From positions 1,302,001 to 1,366,000 of the forward strand of contig NZ_CP047961.1 in the NCBI RefSeq assembly GCF_014279775.1: a stretch of DNA of 64,000 nt, given 5' to 3'. The stretch comes from Synechococcus sp. PROS-9-1. Its GTDB lineage: Bacteria; Cyanobacteriota; Cyanobacteriia; PCC-6307; Cyanobiaceae. Each line of letters begins with the position of its first letter. Within the stretch, counting starts at the first letter, position 1. The notes under the pieces are model-generated. The model did no database searches, had not been told where the DNA came from, and worked only from the letters and a program-made list of their open reading frames with translations. Of this stretch, positions 1-9,739 are shown in pieces. Both the position numbers and the translations under genes were made by a program.

Positions 1-1290
1 AGGTGTGCCCTGTTCAATCAAGCGATCGATCGCTTGCGTATCGGCTGCATTGGGTACAAAGCGCGTGATGCAGTCGTGTTCTTCAAGCAGAGCCACAGCG
101 CGGCTGGGCTGCGCTGACAACAACCAAACAGCCTGACGCTCCCTTTGGTGCTGTTTGATCAATTCACCGAGTTTTCCGAATTGATTGGGGTAAGACGGAA
201 CGGGGCGACTGGCGAGATCGAAGGCATTGGGGTGGCTGTCGTGTTCCTGAAGTTCTGCCAGATCGAAGCCAGCAAACGACTCGGCAAGCTCCATCGCCTC
301 TTTGATGGGCCGATGCAAAGAAGGAATGGGAACTGGAAGCTCGGCATGTTGCTCTTCAGCGTGATCGAGCCACTGCTGCCCATGGGCGCTGCCATGCCGG
401 CGCTCATCGATGGCGATGCAGCAGTCCGCAGGCAAATAATCGAGTAGGGACGCAGGTGCATCCCAGGCCAATCCCATCAATCGACGCATCCCCTCAGGGG
501 TTCCGCCCTCCAGCAGCTCAGTGATCTGCGCCTGACTCAGCAATTGGTCAAGGTCATCAGGCACCTGCTCGCGCAGACGTTCAGCAATCAGAGGACTGAA
601 GCCGGTTGGGGTGAGCTTGAGCGTGTCGACGGCGTCAAGGGAGCGCTGACTGGCTGGATCAAATTCGCGAAGCTTGTCGAGTTCATTCCCAAAGAACTCC
701 AGACGCACGGGGAGTTCACTGCTAACGGGATAGACGTCAACAATGTCGCCACGACGGCTCCACGTTCCTTCCTGATCAATCGTCGAGACGCGCTCATAGC
801 CAAGTTGGCTGAGGTAGGTCGATAGCTCTTCAAGATCCACAACATCACCCTTCTTCAAGGCCCGGCAATGCTCTGCCAGTGCCTGCGCAGGCGGCAAGTG
901 GGGCTGCAGACATCGCTCTGTAGCCACGATCGCTAGATCGCTTTTGCTGCGGTCTGCTTGCAGTTCGCTCAACACCTGGAGCTGGCCCCAGGTGATTTCG
1001 GTGGTGGAGTCGAAAGGTTCGTAGGGAGACCCTTCACTGGTGGGGTAAAGCTGCGCACGAGACCAACCCATCAGCTCCAAGAGGGCTGTCCAACGTCCGG
1101 CCTCCTCCAGTGTGGGAACGACCACCAGCAGGGGCTGATCCATGCGTCGCGCCAACGCACTGGCCACCAACGCCCGAGCGGCTCGGCCAGCGCTGCGCAT
1201 CAACAGCCTTTGGTCCCGTTCCGCTCGTTCGCACAACTCACCGCTCAGCGCTGAGGTCTGCAACAGACGCACCAAAGAGCTGAGGGGCAT
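1..1290 (-). CDS. mfd: Transcription-repair coupling factor Mfd, N-terminal part
   Basis: Only the first 430 residues are present; the gene runs off the left edge. Mfd is a DNA translocase that removes RNA polymerase stalled at DNA lesions and recruits the UvrA excision machinery. The visible part is the UvrB-like N-terminal module: a PYEPFD motif near residue 90 and the typical stretch ending in RRGDIVDVYP near residue 195. The RNA-polymerase-interaction and helicase domains lie outside the window. The ATG at 1290 is the natural start, since the protein begins MPLSSLVRLLQTS, a short amphipathic leader as in cyanobacterial homologues. Identification rests on domain pattern and is secure for a partial gene. 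Confidence 0.92.
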   Translation of the reverse strand, partial: MPLSSLVRLLQTSALSGELCERAERDQRLLMRSAGRAARALVASALARRMDQPLLVVVPTLEEAGRWTALLELMGWSRAQLYPTSEGSPYEPFDSTTEITWGQLQVLSELQADRSKSDLAIVATERCLQPHLPPAQALAEHCRALKKGDVVDLEELSTYLSQLGYERVSTIDQEGTWSRRGDIVDVYPVSSELPVRLEFFGNELDKLREFDPASQRSLDAVDTLKLTPTGFSPLIAERLREQVPDDLDQLLSQAQITELLEGGTPEGMRRLMGLAWDAPASLLDYLPADCCIAIDERRHGSAHGQQWLDHAEEQHAELPVPIPSLHRPIKEAMELAESFAGFDLAELQEHDSHPNAFDLASRPVPSYPNQFGKLGELIKQHQRERQAVWLLSAQPSRAVALLEEHDCITRFVPNAADTQAIDRLIEQGTP

Positions 1291-1370
1291 GGCAGAACAA
1301 CTGTCGGCAACGCATGATTGTCGCAATTCACTGCCTGGTAGCGCGGGATTCGCCACCACCCAAAACATTC

Positions 1371-1613
1371 ATGCCCCGTTTTCGCTGCCCAGAGTGCTGT
1401 TGTGGACCAGCCGTTGTCCTACATCCACCCCCAGGAGCCACACCAATTTGTGTGCGCTGTGGAACCGTTTTAGACAAGCAGCCCCTCGTTAAACCGGTGC
1501 CCCTCCTCGTGTTGCTTGTCGTGGGTAGCGCGTTGATCACGCTGTCCATTCCGGCACTTTTTACACCGCGGCCACTACCGCCTCAAACCAATCCACCAGC
1601 CACAACCGTTTAA
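1371..1613 (+). CDS. Small zinc-ribbon membrane protein
   Basis: An 80-residue protein starting MPRFRCPECCC. It has two cysteine pairs (CPEC near residue 6 and CVRC near residue 29) that could form one zinc ribbon, then a single hydrophobic helix (about residues 43-60, VPLLVLLVVGSALITL) and a Pro/Thr-rich tail. The predicted form is a cytoplasmic zinc ribbon anchored to a membrane. An in-frame upstream start at 1314 would add 19 unlikely residues, so the ATG at 1371 is preferred. It is divergent from mfd. Function unknown; a second protein of the same layout lies at 42787-43005. Confidence 0.68.
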   Translation: MPRFRCPECCCGPAVVLHPPPGATPICVRCGTVLDKQPLVKPVPLLVLLVVGSALITLSIPALFTPRPLPPQTNPPATTV

Positions 1614-1929
1614 TTACAAGAACCTAGTTATTAACAATCAAACACGAATGATCAAAAGGCAGAACTTGAGAACAAAAAAATCGGAGAGCCCGATTCGAAT
1701 CTCGTTTTGAACATTTGCTTTGCCGATTCCGATTGGTAACCATCCTGCCTGTTGTGATGAGCCTCCTTGGCAGCGTTAGCTGTTTCATCCTTGGAACCTA
1801 AGAGGAGATCCACGCCCTCAACAATCCAAAACCAATCACTGAACAGAATCAATTTGAGGGTCTTGATCTTTCATTATTTACATCTGATTAATTGCGTCCT
1901 AAACTCATTCAAGACATGACCCAGAAGCG
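1614..1929. other. Intergenic region with possible minus-strand transcript
   Basis: There is no secure gene here. The minus strand has an intrinsic terminator at 1674-1695 with no obvious parent gene. A weak minus-strand reading frame (1852 to 1652, TTG start, 66 codons) runs through that terminator, so it is unlikely to be translated as read. An unannotated small RNA starting somewhere below 1930 is a possible explanation. Confidence 0.3.
1674..1695 (-). terminator. Orphan intrinsic terminator
   Basis: Read on the minus strand, a 6-bp stem (AATCGG / CCGATT) with a 5-nt loop is followed directly by seven T. No minus-strand gene ends just upstream of it, which suggests an unannotated short transcript. 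Confidence 0.55.
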
Positions 1930-2136
1930 ATGAAGTTGTATCCAAAAGGCACCGGGGCAGGGATTTCACTATTCATCTTGATTGTGCTCGGAATTTACGC
2001 TGTCTCTCAAATCGAAGCCATGAAGCGTGCTGCCTTCAGAGAAGGCTTTAACTGCGCAATCGACGAAACAACTCGAAGCCTTCACTCCTCTTACCAGTGC
2101 AGGGACTACAGAGAAGCCCTCAAAGAAAAAATCTAA
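1930..2136 (+). CDS. Small membrane protein, unknown
   Basis: A 68-residue protein with one N-terminal hydrophobic helix (about residues 9-27, AGISLFILIVLGIYAVSQ) followed by a charged segment holding two cysteines (FNCAID and YQCRDY) and a lysine-rich end. The predicted topology is a single-pass or signal-anchored protein with a roughly 40-residue domain. I do not recognise the family. It stands alone between an empty stretch and the 3' end of rpe. Confidence 0.55.
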   Translation: MKLYPKGTGAGISLFILIVLGIYAVSQIEAMKRAAFREGFNCAIDETTRSLHSSYQCRDYREALKEKI

Positions 2137-2288
2137 TCATTGAACTGGTGCGTCAAAAAATAGGCAAGACAATCCCTAAACGATCGAAGCAACCATCTAG
2201 AAAACTAAAACAACTTACAGTGATGTCTCTCTAGCAGCCTCAAAGGGAAATACATCGCTTAAAACCATTGAGCATTCGCCAGTACATT

Positions 2289-2316
2289 AAAAAACCCCAA
2301 CAATTTGCAGGGGTTA
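2289..2316 (-). terminator. Intrinsic terminator downstream of rpe
   Basis: On the minus strand the stem AACCCC / GGGGTT with an 11-nt loop is followed by six T. It lies about 60 nt after the rpe stop codon and is the likely end of the rpe transcript. Confidence 0.62.
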
Positions 2317-2375
2317 AAGACAGATAGAGTTTGATCTATAGCAGCAACAATGAGTCGCTTGGCTGCACGCCGAAG

Positions 2376-3044
2376 CTAAGGGCGCTTGCTATTACGGATT
2401 CCCTGAATCGCCGCTGCGTAATCGGGTTGGTTGAACACACCAGAACCACTCACGATGGCGTTCGCACCGGCTTCAATCACTTTCCACGCATTAGCGCCCT
2501 TAACGCCTCCATCCACTTCAATCCAGGGATCCAGGCCTTTTTCATCGCACATACGGCGAAGGTCACTAATTTTCTTGACTTGATTATCAATAAAACTCTG
2601 ACCGCCAAAACCAGGATTCACACTCATGATCAATACGAGATCACAGAGTTCTAGACAGTATTCGAGGGTATCTAGAGGGGTGCTGGGGTTAAGAACAGCC
2701 CCAGCCATTTTGCCGAGATCCTTAATTTGAGCGAGGTTGCGATGCAAATGAGGGCAAGCCTCAACTTGCACAGAAATAATGTCTGCGCCGGCTTTTGCGA
2801 AATCCTCTACATAATTCTCAGGCTGCACAATCATGAGGTGCACGTCCAAAGGTTTTTTAGTAACCGGGCGCAAGGCCTCAACAATCAGCGGGCCAATCGT
2901 GATGTTGGGAACGAATCGACCATCCATGACGTCGACATGAATCCAGTCAGCACCTGCCTCATCAACAGCTTTGACGTCCTCACCCAGGCGAGAGAAGTCA
3001 GCAGACAGGATCGATGGAGAGATCACCAGGGGTTTGGTGCTCAT
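2376..3044 (-). CDS. rpe: Ribulose-phosphate 3-epimerase
   Basis: A 222-residue TIM-barrel enzyme that interconverts ribulose-5-phosphate and xylulose-5-phosphate in the Calvin cycle and the pentose phosphate pathway. Family hallmarks are visible: [10 protein letters not shown] at the N terminus (about residues 8-17), [12 protein letters not shown] (about 37-48) with the metal-binding His and Asp, HLMIVQPE (about 70-77), [12 protein letters not shown] (about 140-151) and the phosphate-binding IVSGSGVF near residue 200. Length is normal. It is divergent from glpX, with a shared 138-bp promoter region, and is followed by a terminator at 2289-2316. Confidence 0.97.
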   Translation of the reverse strand: MSTKPLVISPSILSADFSRLGEDVKAVDEAGADWIHVDVMDGRFVPNITIGPLIVEALRPVTKKPLDVHLMIVQPENYVEDFAKAGADIISVQVEACPHLHRNLAQIKDLGKMAGAVLNPSTPLDTLEYCLELCDLVLIMSVNPGFGGQSFIDNQVKKISDLRRMCDEKGLDPWIEVDGGVKGANAWKVIEAGANAIVSGSGVFNQPDYAAAIQGIRNSKRP

Positions 3045-3182
3045 GGCGGAGTCGGCTTAAGGATGGGTCGATTGTAAAGAGCGCTGATACCACTGATACA
3101 GTGAGCCGCGCATATGAGACAGAAATCCCTGCTGTTGCAGGCTTTCTCCTCAAAGCCTCTCTTTAACCCCCGCAGCACTTAC

Positions 3183-4187
3183 GTGGATCGCACTCTCATC
3201 CAGGAAATTCTCGAGATCGTCGAGCAGGCCGCCATCGCTTCCGCCACGCTCTCCGGCAAAGGTCTGAAGGATGAAGCGGATGCATTGGCTGTTGATGCCA
3301 TGCGCAAGCGCATGAATCAGATCCAAATGCAGGGCCGCATTGTGATCGGCGAGGGGGAGCGCGACGAAGCTCCCATGCTCTACATCGGCGAAGAAGTCGG
3401 TACCGGCACTGGCCCTGGCGTGGATTTCGCCGTTGACCCTTGCGAAGGCACCAATCTTTGTGCCTACAGCCAGCGCGGCTCCATGGCGGTTTTGGCCGCT
3501 TCCGACCGCGGTGGACTGTTTAATGCTCCCGACTTCTACATGAAGAAGTTGGCTGCTCCTCCAGCAGCCAAGGGCAAGGTTGACATTCGCAAATCTGCGA
3601 CTGAAAACATCAAAATCCTCAGTGAGTGCTTGGGTCTTGCTCCTGACGAGCTCACCATCGTTGTGATGGATCGTGCCCGTCACAAAGATCTGATCACTGA
3701 AATCCGCGCCACCGGTGCTCGTATTCAACCCATTTCAGATGGTGATGTGCAGGCCGCTATCGCCTGTGGTTTTGCTGGAACTGGAACTCACTGCTTGATG
3801 GGCATTGGTGCTGCACCTGAGGGTGTGATCTCAGCTGCAGCGATGCGCGCACTTGGCGGACACTTCCAAGGACAACTGGTGTATGACCCAGCCATTGCTC
3901 AGACGTCTGAGTGGGCAGATATGACGAAGGAAGGCAATCTCGCCCGCCTCGCAGAAATGGGCATTACCGACCCCGATAAGGTGTACGAAGCCAGTGAGCT
4001 TGCCTGCGGAGAGCACGTTGTTTTCGCCGGCAGCGGCATCACAGATGGTCTTCTTTTCAACGGAGTGAAGTTCGAAACTGATTGCACCCGCACGAGCAGC
4101 TTGATCATCAGCAACCTGAACAACACCTGCAGTTTCACAAACACCATTCACATGAAGGATGGTGCTCAAAGCATCGCTTTGAACTGA
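3183..4187 (+). CDS. glpX: Class II fructose-1,6/sedoheptulose-1,7-bisphosphatase
   Basis: The GlpX-type dual bisphosphatase of cyanobacteria dephosphorylates fructose-1,6- and sedoheptulose-1,7-bisphosphate in the Calvin cycle. Motifs seen: [15 protein letters not shown] (about residues 56-70), DPCEGTNLC (about 85-93) for metal and phosphate binding, and the [10 protein letters not shown] stretch near residue 202. I chose the GTG at 3183, which gives 334 residues beginning [17 protein letters not shown]; an upstream ATG at 3114 would add 23 residues that do not resemble the family. It is the first gene of a plus-strand carbon block and is followed after 27 nt by hemA. Confidence 0.95.
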   Translation: MDRTLIQEILEIVEQAAIASATLSGKGLKDEADALAVDAMRKRMNQIQMQGRIVIGEGERDEAPMLYIGEEVGTGTGPGVDFAVDPCEGTNLCAYSQRGSMAVLAASDRGGLFNAPDFYMKKLAAPPAAKGKVDIRKSATENIKILSECLGLAPDELTIVVMDRARHKDLITEIRATGARIQPISDGDVQAAIACGFAGTGTHCLMGIGAAPEGVISAAAMRALGGHFQGQLVYDPAIAQTSEWADMTKEGNLARLAEMGITDPDKVYEASELACGEHVVFAGSGITDGLLFNGVKFETDCTRTSSLIISNLNNTCSFTNTIHMKDGAQSIALN

Positions 4188-4214
4188 TTCACGCAGCAAC
4201 AGAGGGATTTCTCT

Positions 4215-5528
4215 ATGCATATCGCCGTCGTCGGCCTCAGTCATCGAACGGCTCCGGTCGAAGTGCGCGAAAAGCTCAGCATTCCTGAGCAAACCATGGA
4301 GGAATCCCTACAAAACCTGCGAAATCATGAGCAGGTGTTGGAGGCCTCGATCCTCAGCACCTGCAACCGACTTGAGATTTACACCTTGGTGCGCAACCCA
4401 GATTTAGGGATTGCTGCTGTCCGCGATTTTCTCAGTGGCCATTCCGGTTTGGAAAGCCGTGATCTCTCTCCGCACCTCTTCACCTATCACCACGACGAAG
4501 CCATTGCGCATTTGATGCGAGTGACTGCAGGACTCGACAGCCTTGTCCTTGGGGAGGGTCAGATCTTGTCCCAGGTCAAGAAAATGATGCGCCTGGGGCA
4601 AGAGCACAAATCGATCGGGCCCATTCTCAATCGTCTGCTGACGCAGGCTGTGAGCACAGGAAAGCGAGTCCGTTCTGAAACCAATCTCAGCACCGGCGCT
4701 GTGTCCGTGAGCTCAGCAGCGGTTGAATTGGCTCAACTCAAACTTGGACAATCTCGCGGCCAGGATGCGTTGGTCACGCTTGAAACGGAGCAAATCGCCG
4801 TTGTCGGCGCTGGACGCATGAGTCGTTTGTTGCTCCAACACCTCCAAGCGAAAGGAGCCTCTGGAGTGGTGTTGCTGAATCGCACCATCGAACGGGCCTC
4901 AGCGCTAGCAACCGACTTTCCAAACCTGCCCATTCAGTGCCGTGGGCTTGACGATCTTGATCAGTGCTTGAGCACCTGTTCGTTGGTCTTTACGAGCACA
5001 GCCGCTGATGATCCAATCATTGACGCCAACAGATTGAACGCTCTCAATCGCCGCAGCTCATTGCGACTGGTTGATATCGGCGTGCCTCGCAACATCGCAT
5101 CCGATGTACACGATGTGTCTGGGGTGGAATCCCACGATGTGGATGATCTTCAAGAGGTTGTAGAGCGCAACCAAGAGGCCCGACAACAGGTTGCACGGGA
5201 GGCTGAAGGACTACTTCTTGAAGAGAGTCGCCTGTTCCTGGAATGGTGGGACAGCCTCGAGGCCGTTCCCACCATCAACCGCTTGAGAGCTTCCTTAGAG
5301 GAGATCCGCGTAGAGGAACTCACTAAAGCGCTGAGCCGCATGGGTCCTGATTTCTCAGCGCGAGAACGCAAGGTGGTGGAGGCCTTAACCAAGGGAATGA
5401 TTAACAAGATCCTTCACACCCCTGTGACTCAGCTCCGCAGCGCACAGCAACGCAGCGAGCGACAACAGGCTCTTCAGGTCGTTGAAAAAATTTTTGATTT
5501 GGAATCCGGAGCGGCCTCGCAAGATTAA
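4215..5528 (+). CDS. hemA: Glutamyl-tRNA reductase
   Basis: A 437-residue enzyme that reduces Glu-tRNA(Glu) to glutamate-1-semialdehyde, the committed step of tetrapyrrole (haem, chlorophyll, bilin) synthesis. The N terminus HIAVVGLSHRTAPVEVREK and the catalytic-cysteine motif STCNRLEIY (about residues 48-56) are classic. GLDSLVLGEGQI (about 99-110) and the NADPH-binding AVVGAGRMS (about 195-203) follow. The C-terminal helical dimerisation region is complete. The ATG at 4215 is preceded by a purine-rich AGAGGGA. Placement just after glpX is unusual functionally but fits a growth-rate-linked cluster. Confidence 0.98.
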   Translation: MHIAVVGLSHRTAPVEVREKLSIPEQTMEESLQNLRNHEQVLEASILSTCNRLEIYTLVRNPDLGIAAVRDFLSGHSGLESRDLSPHLFTYHHDEAIAHLMRVTAGLDSLVLGEGQILSQVKKMMRLGQEHKSIGPILNRLLTQAVSTGKRVRSETNLSTGAVSVSSAAVELAQLKLGQSRGQDALVTLETEQIAVVGAGRMSRLLLQHLQAKGASGVVLLNRTIERASALATDFPNLPIQCRGLDDLDQCLSTCSLVFTSTAADDPIIDANRLNALNRRSSLRLVDIGVPRNIASDVHDVSGVESHDVDDLQEVVERNQEARQQVAREAEGLLLEESRLFLEWWDSLEAVPTINRLRASLEEIRVEELTKALSRMGPDFSARERKVVEALTKGMINKILHTPVTQLRSAQQRSERQQALQVVEKIFDLESGAASQD

Positions 5529-5621
5529 TTTCCTGCAATCTCCACCATCTGGCCCAAGGGTTGGTTTTGAACGCGAAAAATCCGGTAAGTTTGCCCCGCA
5601 TAGCCGAAAGGCGGGAGCTGC

Positions 5622-6917
5622 ATGAAGCGAGTACTGGCAATCATTCTCGGGGGAGGGGCTGGCACCCGTCTCCAACCACTCACAAAGATGAGAGCCAAGC
5701 CAGCAGTTCCTTTGGCGGGAAAATACCGCCTGATTGATATTCCAATCAGCAATTGCATCAACTCCAGCATCAACAAGATGTATGTGTTGACACAATTCAA
5801 TAGCGCTTCGCTGAATCGTCATCTCAGCCAGACGTACAACCTCAATGCTGGATTTGGGCAAGGGTTCGTCGAAGTTCTAGCGGCGCAACAGACCCTCGAT
5901 AGCCCGTCTTGGTTCGAAGGAACGGCTGATGCGGTGCGCCAGTACCAGACCCTGTTTAGCGAATGGGATGTTGATGAATACTTGATCCTCTCCGGTGATC
6001 AGCTCTACCGGATGGATTACAGCCGTTTTGTGGAGCATCACCGCAGTACGGGAGCAGACCTCACGGTTGCAGCACTGCCTGTGGACGCTGCGCAAGCAGA
6101 AGCTTTCGGTTTGATGCGAACCGATGAGAACGGAAACATCAAGGAATTCCGCGAGAAGCCCAAGGGCGATTCCTTAAAGGAAATGGCCGTTGACACGTCC
6201 CGTTTTGGCCTCAGCGTTGAGTCTTCTAAGGAGCGTCCTTACCTCGCTTCCATGGGCATTTACGTCTTCAGTCGTAAAACCCTTTTCGATCTTCTCGATT
6301 CAAATCCCGGACATAAGGATTTCGGCAAGGAGGTGATCCCAGAAGCGCTGTCTCGTGGCGACACCCTCAAGAGCTATGTCTTTGATGATTACTGGGAAGA
6401 CATTGGCACCATCGGTGCCTTCTATGAAGCCAATCTGGCCCTCACGCAGCAGCCAACTCCTCCATTCAGTTTCTACGACGAAGCCTTCCCGATCTACACA
6501 CGCCCGCGGTATTTGCCCCCCAGCAAGTTTGTGGACAGTCAGATCACAGATTCGATCATTAGTGAGGGATCGATTATTAAGGCCTGCAGTATTCACCACT
6601 CCGTACTAGGTGTTCGAAGTCGCGTGGAAAACAATGTGGTCCTCCAGGATTCGTTGTTGATGGGAGCTGACTTCTTTGAATCTCAAATCGAACGCGAAAC
6701 GCTGAGAGCGCGAGGCGGTATTCCTGTCGGAGTTGGTGAAGGCACCACTGTAAAACGAGCCATTCTTGATAAGAATGCTCGTCTTGGTAAGAACGTCACC
6801 ATCGTGAATAAGGATCACGTGGAAGAAGCTGATCGTCCTGACCAAGGCTTCTACATCCGTAACGGAATCATCGTTGTCGTTAAAAATGCATCGATTGCCG
6901 ACGACACAGTGATTTGA
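5622..6917 (+). CDS. glgC: Glucose-1-phosphate adenylyltransferase
   Basis: ADP-glucose pyrophosphorylase, 431 residues, makes ADP-glucose for glycogen synthesis and is normally activated by 3-phosphoglycerate. Visible motifs are the nucleotide-binding [12 protein letters not shown] (about residues 10-21), the catalytic [10 protein letters not shown] (about 125-134), [11 protein letters not shown] near residue 98, and the sugar-binding EFREKP near 178. The C-terminal part carries the left-handed beta-helix region (VFAC-type hexapeptides, [14 protein letters not shown]). The length is that of the cyanobacterial homotetrameric enzyme. A GGGAG Shine-Dalgarno lies 5 nt before the ATG. Confidence 0.98.
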   Translation: MKRVLAIILGGGAGTRLQPLTKMRAKPAVPLAGKYRLIDIPISNCINSSINKMYVLTQFNSASLNRHLSQTYNLNAGFGQGFVEVLAAQQTLDSPSWFEGTADAVRQYQTLFSEWDVDEYLILSGDQLYRMDYSRFVEHHRSTGADLTVAALPVDAAQAEAFGLMRTDENGNIKEFREKPKGDSLKEMAVDTSRFGLSVESSKERPYLASMGIYVFSRKTLFDLLDSNPGHKDFGKEVIPEALSRGDTLKSYVFDDYWEDIGTIGAFYEANLALTQQPTPPFSFYDEAFPIYTRPRYLPPSKFVDSQITDSIISEGSIIKACSIHHSVLGVRSRVENNVVLQDSLLMGADFFESQIERETLRARGGIPVGVGEGTTVKRAILDKNARLGKNVTIVNKDHVEEADRPDQGFYIRNGIIVVVKNASIADDTVI

Positions 6918-7032
6918 CGACAAAGTGATTTGAGGATCGGCGCTTCCATCTCTTATCCCTGACAGAGGTGGACCAGTTCGCAGCCGTTTGTTGATCCTGT
7001 GGTCACACTGACCTCAGTGAATGCAGTTTTTG

Positions 7033-8451
7033 ATGTCCAAGTCTCACTTTGGTCTTATCGGTCTAGGCGTGATGGGCGAAAACCTTGTTCTCAATGCTGA
7101 GAGCAACGGTTTTTCGAGTGTTGTTTACAACCGCACTTATTCAAAGACGGAAGACTTTCTGAAAGGTCTAGGCGCCGGTAAAAACATTCAAGGTGCCACC
7201 GACCTTCAGGATTTTGTCAACAAATTGGAAAGACCTCGCCGCATCTTGATGATGGTGAAAGCGGGGGGTCCTGTTGATGCGGTAATCGAACAGATCTCTC
7301 CTTTTTTAGATGAAGGAGATCTCTTAATTGATGGTGGCAACTCGGAATATCACGACACGGAGCGTCGAGTTGCCGAGTTGGAAAGCAAGAGCTTCGGGTT
7401 TATTGGCATGGGCGTCTCTGGCGGCGCCAAAGGTGCTCTTGAAGGTCCGAGCATGATGCCCGGAGGCACCAAAGCCTCTTACGACGCCATTGAGAGCCTC
7501 GTCACCAAAATGGCGGCCCAAGTCGAAGACGGTCCTTGTGTCACCTACATCGGCCCAGGAGGATCAGGGCACTTTGTCAAAACAGTGCACAACGGCATTG
7601 AGTACGGCATCGAGCAAATCCTTGCTGAGGGCTATGACCTCATGAAGAGGGTTGGGGGCATGAATGGCACTCAGATGGCCGACGTCTTTGCCCACTGGAA
7701 CAGCACAGAGGAGCTCGCCTCCTACCTGGTTGAGATCACAGAGGTCTGCTTGCGCACCAAAGATCCCGAAGATGGGAGCGATCTGATCGAAAAGATTCAG
7801 GACAAAGCTGGCCAAAAAGGCACGGGTTTGTGGACTGTGGTGAGTGCCCTGCAGATGGGTGCGTCTGTGCCAACCATTTACGCCGCTCTTAATGGCCGCG
7901 TGATGAGTTCGATGAAAGATCAGCGCGTCAAAGCGGAAACCATCCTTAAAGGGCCCGCGGTGAAGTCGTTTGATTTGGGTACCCCTGCCGATGGAATGGC
8001 ACCCCTCATGGATGCGATGGTGCTCGCCTGCATGGCCAGCTACGCGCAAGGGATGGAGCTTATGCGGATCGCATCCGCAGAACATGATTACAACTTGAAT
8101 ATGCCCTCCATCGCTCAGATCTGGAAGGGCGGCTGCATCATTCGCGCGCGACTGCTCAAGCGGATTCAGGATGCGTTCACGACCGATCCGCAGCTGAGCA
8201 ATCTGCTCATTGATCCTTGGTTTGCCAATCAGGTCAACACCCGACTCCCTGGCTTAGCCAAAGTTGTTGCAGGAGCAGCGGAAGCCGGAATTCCTGTGCC
8301 CTGCCTGAGCAACACTCTCGACTACATCAACAGCTACCGCACAGCTCGTCTGCCTCAAAATGCAGTTCAAGCCATGCGCGACTGCTTTGGCTCACACACC
8401 TATGAACGCGTTGATAAGGAAGGCAGTTTTCACACCGAGTGGCTGGATTGA
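7033..8451 (+). CDS. gnd: 6-Phosphogluconate dehydrogenase (decarboxylating)
   Basis: A 472-residue NADP-dependent enzyme converting 6-phosphogluconate to ribulose-5-phosphate and CO2. It shows the dinucleotide fold GLIGLGVMGENL at the N terminus, DGGNSEYHDTERR (about residues 98-110), GVSGGAKGALEGPSMMPGG (about 125-143) and the substrate/catalytic GSGHFVKTVHNGIEYG (about 176-191). The internal ATG at 7033 (MSKSHFGLIGLG) is preferred over 7021. It is directly followed by pgl, so the dehydrogenase and lactonase steps of the oxidative pentose phosphate pathway are co-located, 5' of a CIA30-like gene. Confidence 0.97.
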   Translation: MSKSHFGLIGLGVMGENLVLNAESNGFSSVVYNRTYSKTEDFLKGLGAGKNIQGATDLQDFVNKLERPRRILMMVKAGGPVDAVIEQISPFLDEGDLLIDGGNSEYHDTERRVAELESKSFGFIGMGVSGGAKGALEGPSMMPGGTKASYDAIESLVTKMAAQVEDGPCVTYIGPGGSGHFVKTVHNGIEYGIEQILAEGYDLMKRVGGMNGTQMADVFAHWNSTEELASYLVEITEVCLRTKDPEDGSDLIEKIQDKAGQKGTGLWTVVSALQMGASVPTIYAALNGRVMSSMKDQRVKAETILKGPAVKSFDLGTPADGMAPLMDAMVLACMASYAQGMELMRIASAEHDYNLNMPSIAQIWKGGCIIRARLLKRIQDAFTTDPQLSNLLIDPWFANQVNTRLPGLAKVVAGAAEAGIPVPCLSNTLDYINSYRTARLPQNAVQAMRDCFGSHTYERVDKEGSFHTEWLD

Positions 8452-8459
8452 GCTGATTG

Positions 8460-9176
8460 ATGACCACCTATCGCATCGAAAGGGCCCGAGATCCCCAGGA
8501 TCTAGCGCTGCGGGCCGCTGAATACATCGCCAACGCGATACAACTGGCGCTCGATCAACGCGATCGTGCTCAGATTGCTCTATCGGGAGGCACCACTCCC
8601 TCCAAGGCTTATCAGCGGTTAGGCCAACAACATTTGCCCTGGAATCGAGTGGATGTTTTTCTTGGCGACGAACGCTGGGTGTCTGCTGATGACGAGTCCA
8701 GCAATGCCGGCATGCTCCGCTCCACGTTGCTCCAAGCCGGTGAGCCTGGTGCAGCGGCCTGCTTTCATCCTGTTCCAACCGTTGAGCTGCCCTCACCAGA
8801 AGCCAGCGCCGACGCTTTCGCACAGCTGATTGCCAACAGCTGCAGTGGAGAACCACCCATCTTCGACATGATGGTGTTGGGTCTTGGTGATGACGGTCAC
8901 ACCGCCTCACTCTTCCCCGGCACTGACGCTCCTGAAGTTCGTGATCGCTGGACCACGATTGGACGGGGGAAGGGGTTGGAGCGCATCACACTGACAGCAC
9001 CGGTGCTCAGCGCTTCTCGAACAGTGATGTTCCTCGTCAGTGGTGCCAATAAAAGGGAAGCCCTGCGACGCCTGCTCGATCCAACTGAGTCCTCACAACG
9101 AACTCCCGCAAAATTGGCCCAACCAGAGGCTGAAATTATTGTGCTGGCCGACGAAGCTGCCAGCGAAGGGCTTTAA
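8460..9176 (+). CDS. pgl: 6-Phosphogluconolactonase
   Basis: A 238-residue DevB/Pgl-type enzyme hydrolysing 6-phosphogluconolactone to 6-phosphogluconate. Family motifs are ALSGGTTPSKAYQRL (about residues 41-55), VFLGDERWV (about 67-75) and GLGDDGHTASLFPG (about 140-153), which holds the catalytic-region Asp and His. The ATG at 8460 lies 8 nt after the gnd stop codon; a TTG three bases earlier is less likely. The short gap suggests gnd and pgl are cotranscribed. Confidence 0.95.
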   Translation: MTTYRIERARDPQDLALRAAEYIANAIQLALDQRDRAQIALSGGTTPSKAYQRLGQQHLPWNRVDVFLGDERWVSADDESSNAGMLRSTLLQAGEPGAAACFHPVPTVELPSPEASADAFAQLIANSCSGEPPIFDMMVLGLGDDGHTASLFPGTDAPEVRDRWTTIGRGKGLERITLTAPVLSASRTVMFLVSGANKREALRRLLDPTESSQRTPAKLAQPEAEIIVLADEAASEGL

Positions 9177-9202
9177 ATAAGCACTCCTTGTGCAGGGTTG
9201 AG

Positions 9203-9739
9203 ATGACCACCTCCCGTGTCTCATTCGATTCCTGGGCCACGCTCAACGACACGATCATGGGTGGAAGAAGCAGAGCTGGCTGCTGCCTCACTCCTGAAGG
9301 TCTATTGCTGGAGGGTGAGGTGGTCGCAGATGGGGGAGGTTTTGTGAGCTGCCGTTCCCCCTTGTTAAGACCGCCTCTCGATCTTTCGGCTTTCAGCGGA
9401 TTGCGCTTAGCGATCGAAGCAGAAGGGCGAACCTTGAAATTTGCAGTGGCCAGCTCTGATGGATTGATGGGACTCACGGAGATGATTCCAGGCGGACTGC
9501 GCTGGGTCATGCCCGTTCCCACCAAGCTGGAAGGAACCACCGTTGCAGAGATTGCCTTCAAAGATCTTCAGCCCGTGGTACGTGCCAAACCGGTAGGACT
9601 GCCTTTGCGCTTTGATGCGTCCGCGATCACACGCTTACAAGTTCTCCATTCGCGGTTTGATGAGGCGGGATCCACGAATCCAGGCTTCCGTGCGGGTGCG
9701 ATCCGCATCCTCATTCATTCGATCGAAGCCTACAAATGA
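9203..9739 (+). CDS. CIA30-family protein (NDUFAF1-like)
   Basis: A 178-residue protein of the complex-I-intermediate-associated protein 30 fold, a galactose-binding-like beta sandwich. Evidence is FDSWATLNDTIMGGRSRAG near the N terminus (the typical W..VND.VMGG.S pattern), GGGFVSCRSP (about residues 45-54), and the LRLAIEAEGRTLKF strand. In eukaryotes the family assembles NADH dehydrogenase; the bacterial role is not settled. The ATG at 9203 is chosen over an in-frame start at 9188. It overlaps the next gene by 4 nt (ATGA), which indicates translational coupling. Confidence 0.8.
   Translation: MTTSRVSFDSWATLNDTIMGGRSRAGCCLTPEGLLLEGEVVADGGGFVSCRSPLLRPPLDLSAFSGLRLAIEAEGRTLKFAVASSDGLMGLTEMIPGGLRWVMPVPTKLEGTTVAEIAFKDLQPVVRAKPVGLPLRFDASAITRLQVLHSRFDEAGSTNPGFRAGAIRILIHSIEAYK

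Noticed and set aside
1652-1852. 66-codon minus-strand frame
   Set aside because: It uses TTG and passes through an intrinsic terminator; kept only as an intergenic note.
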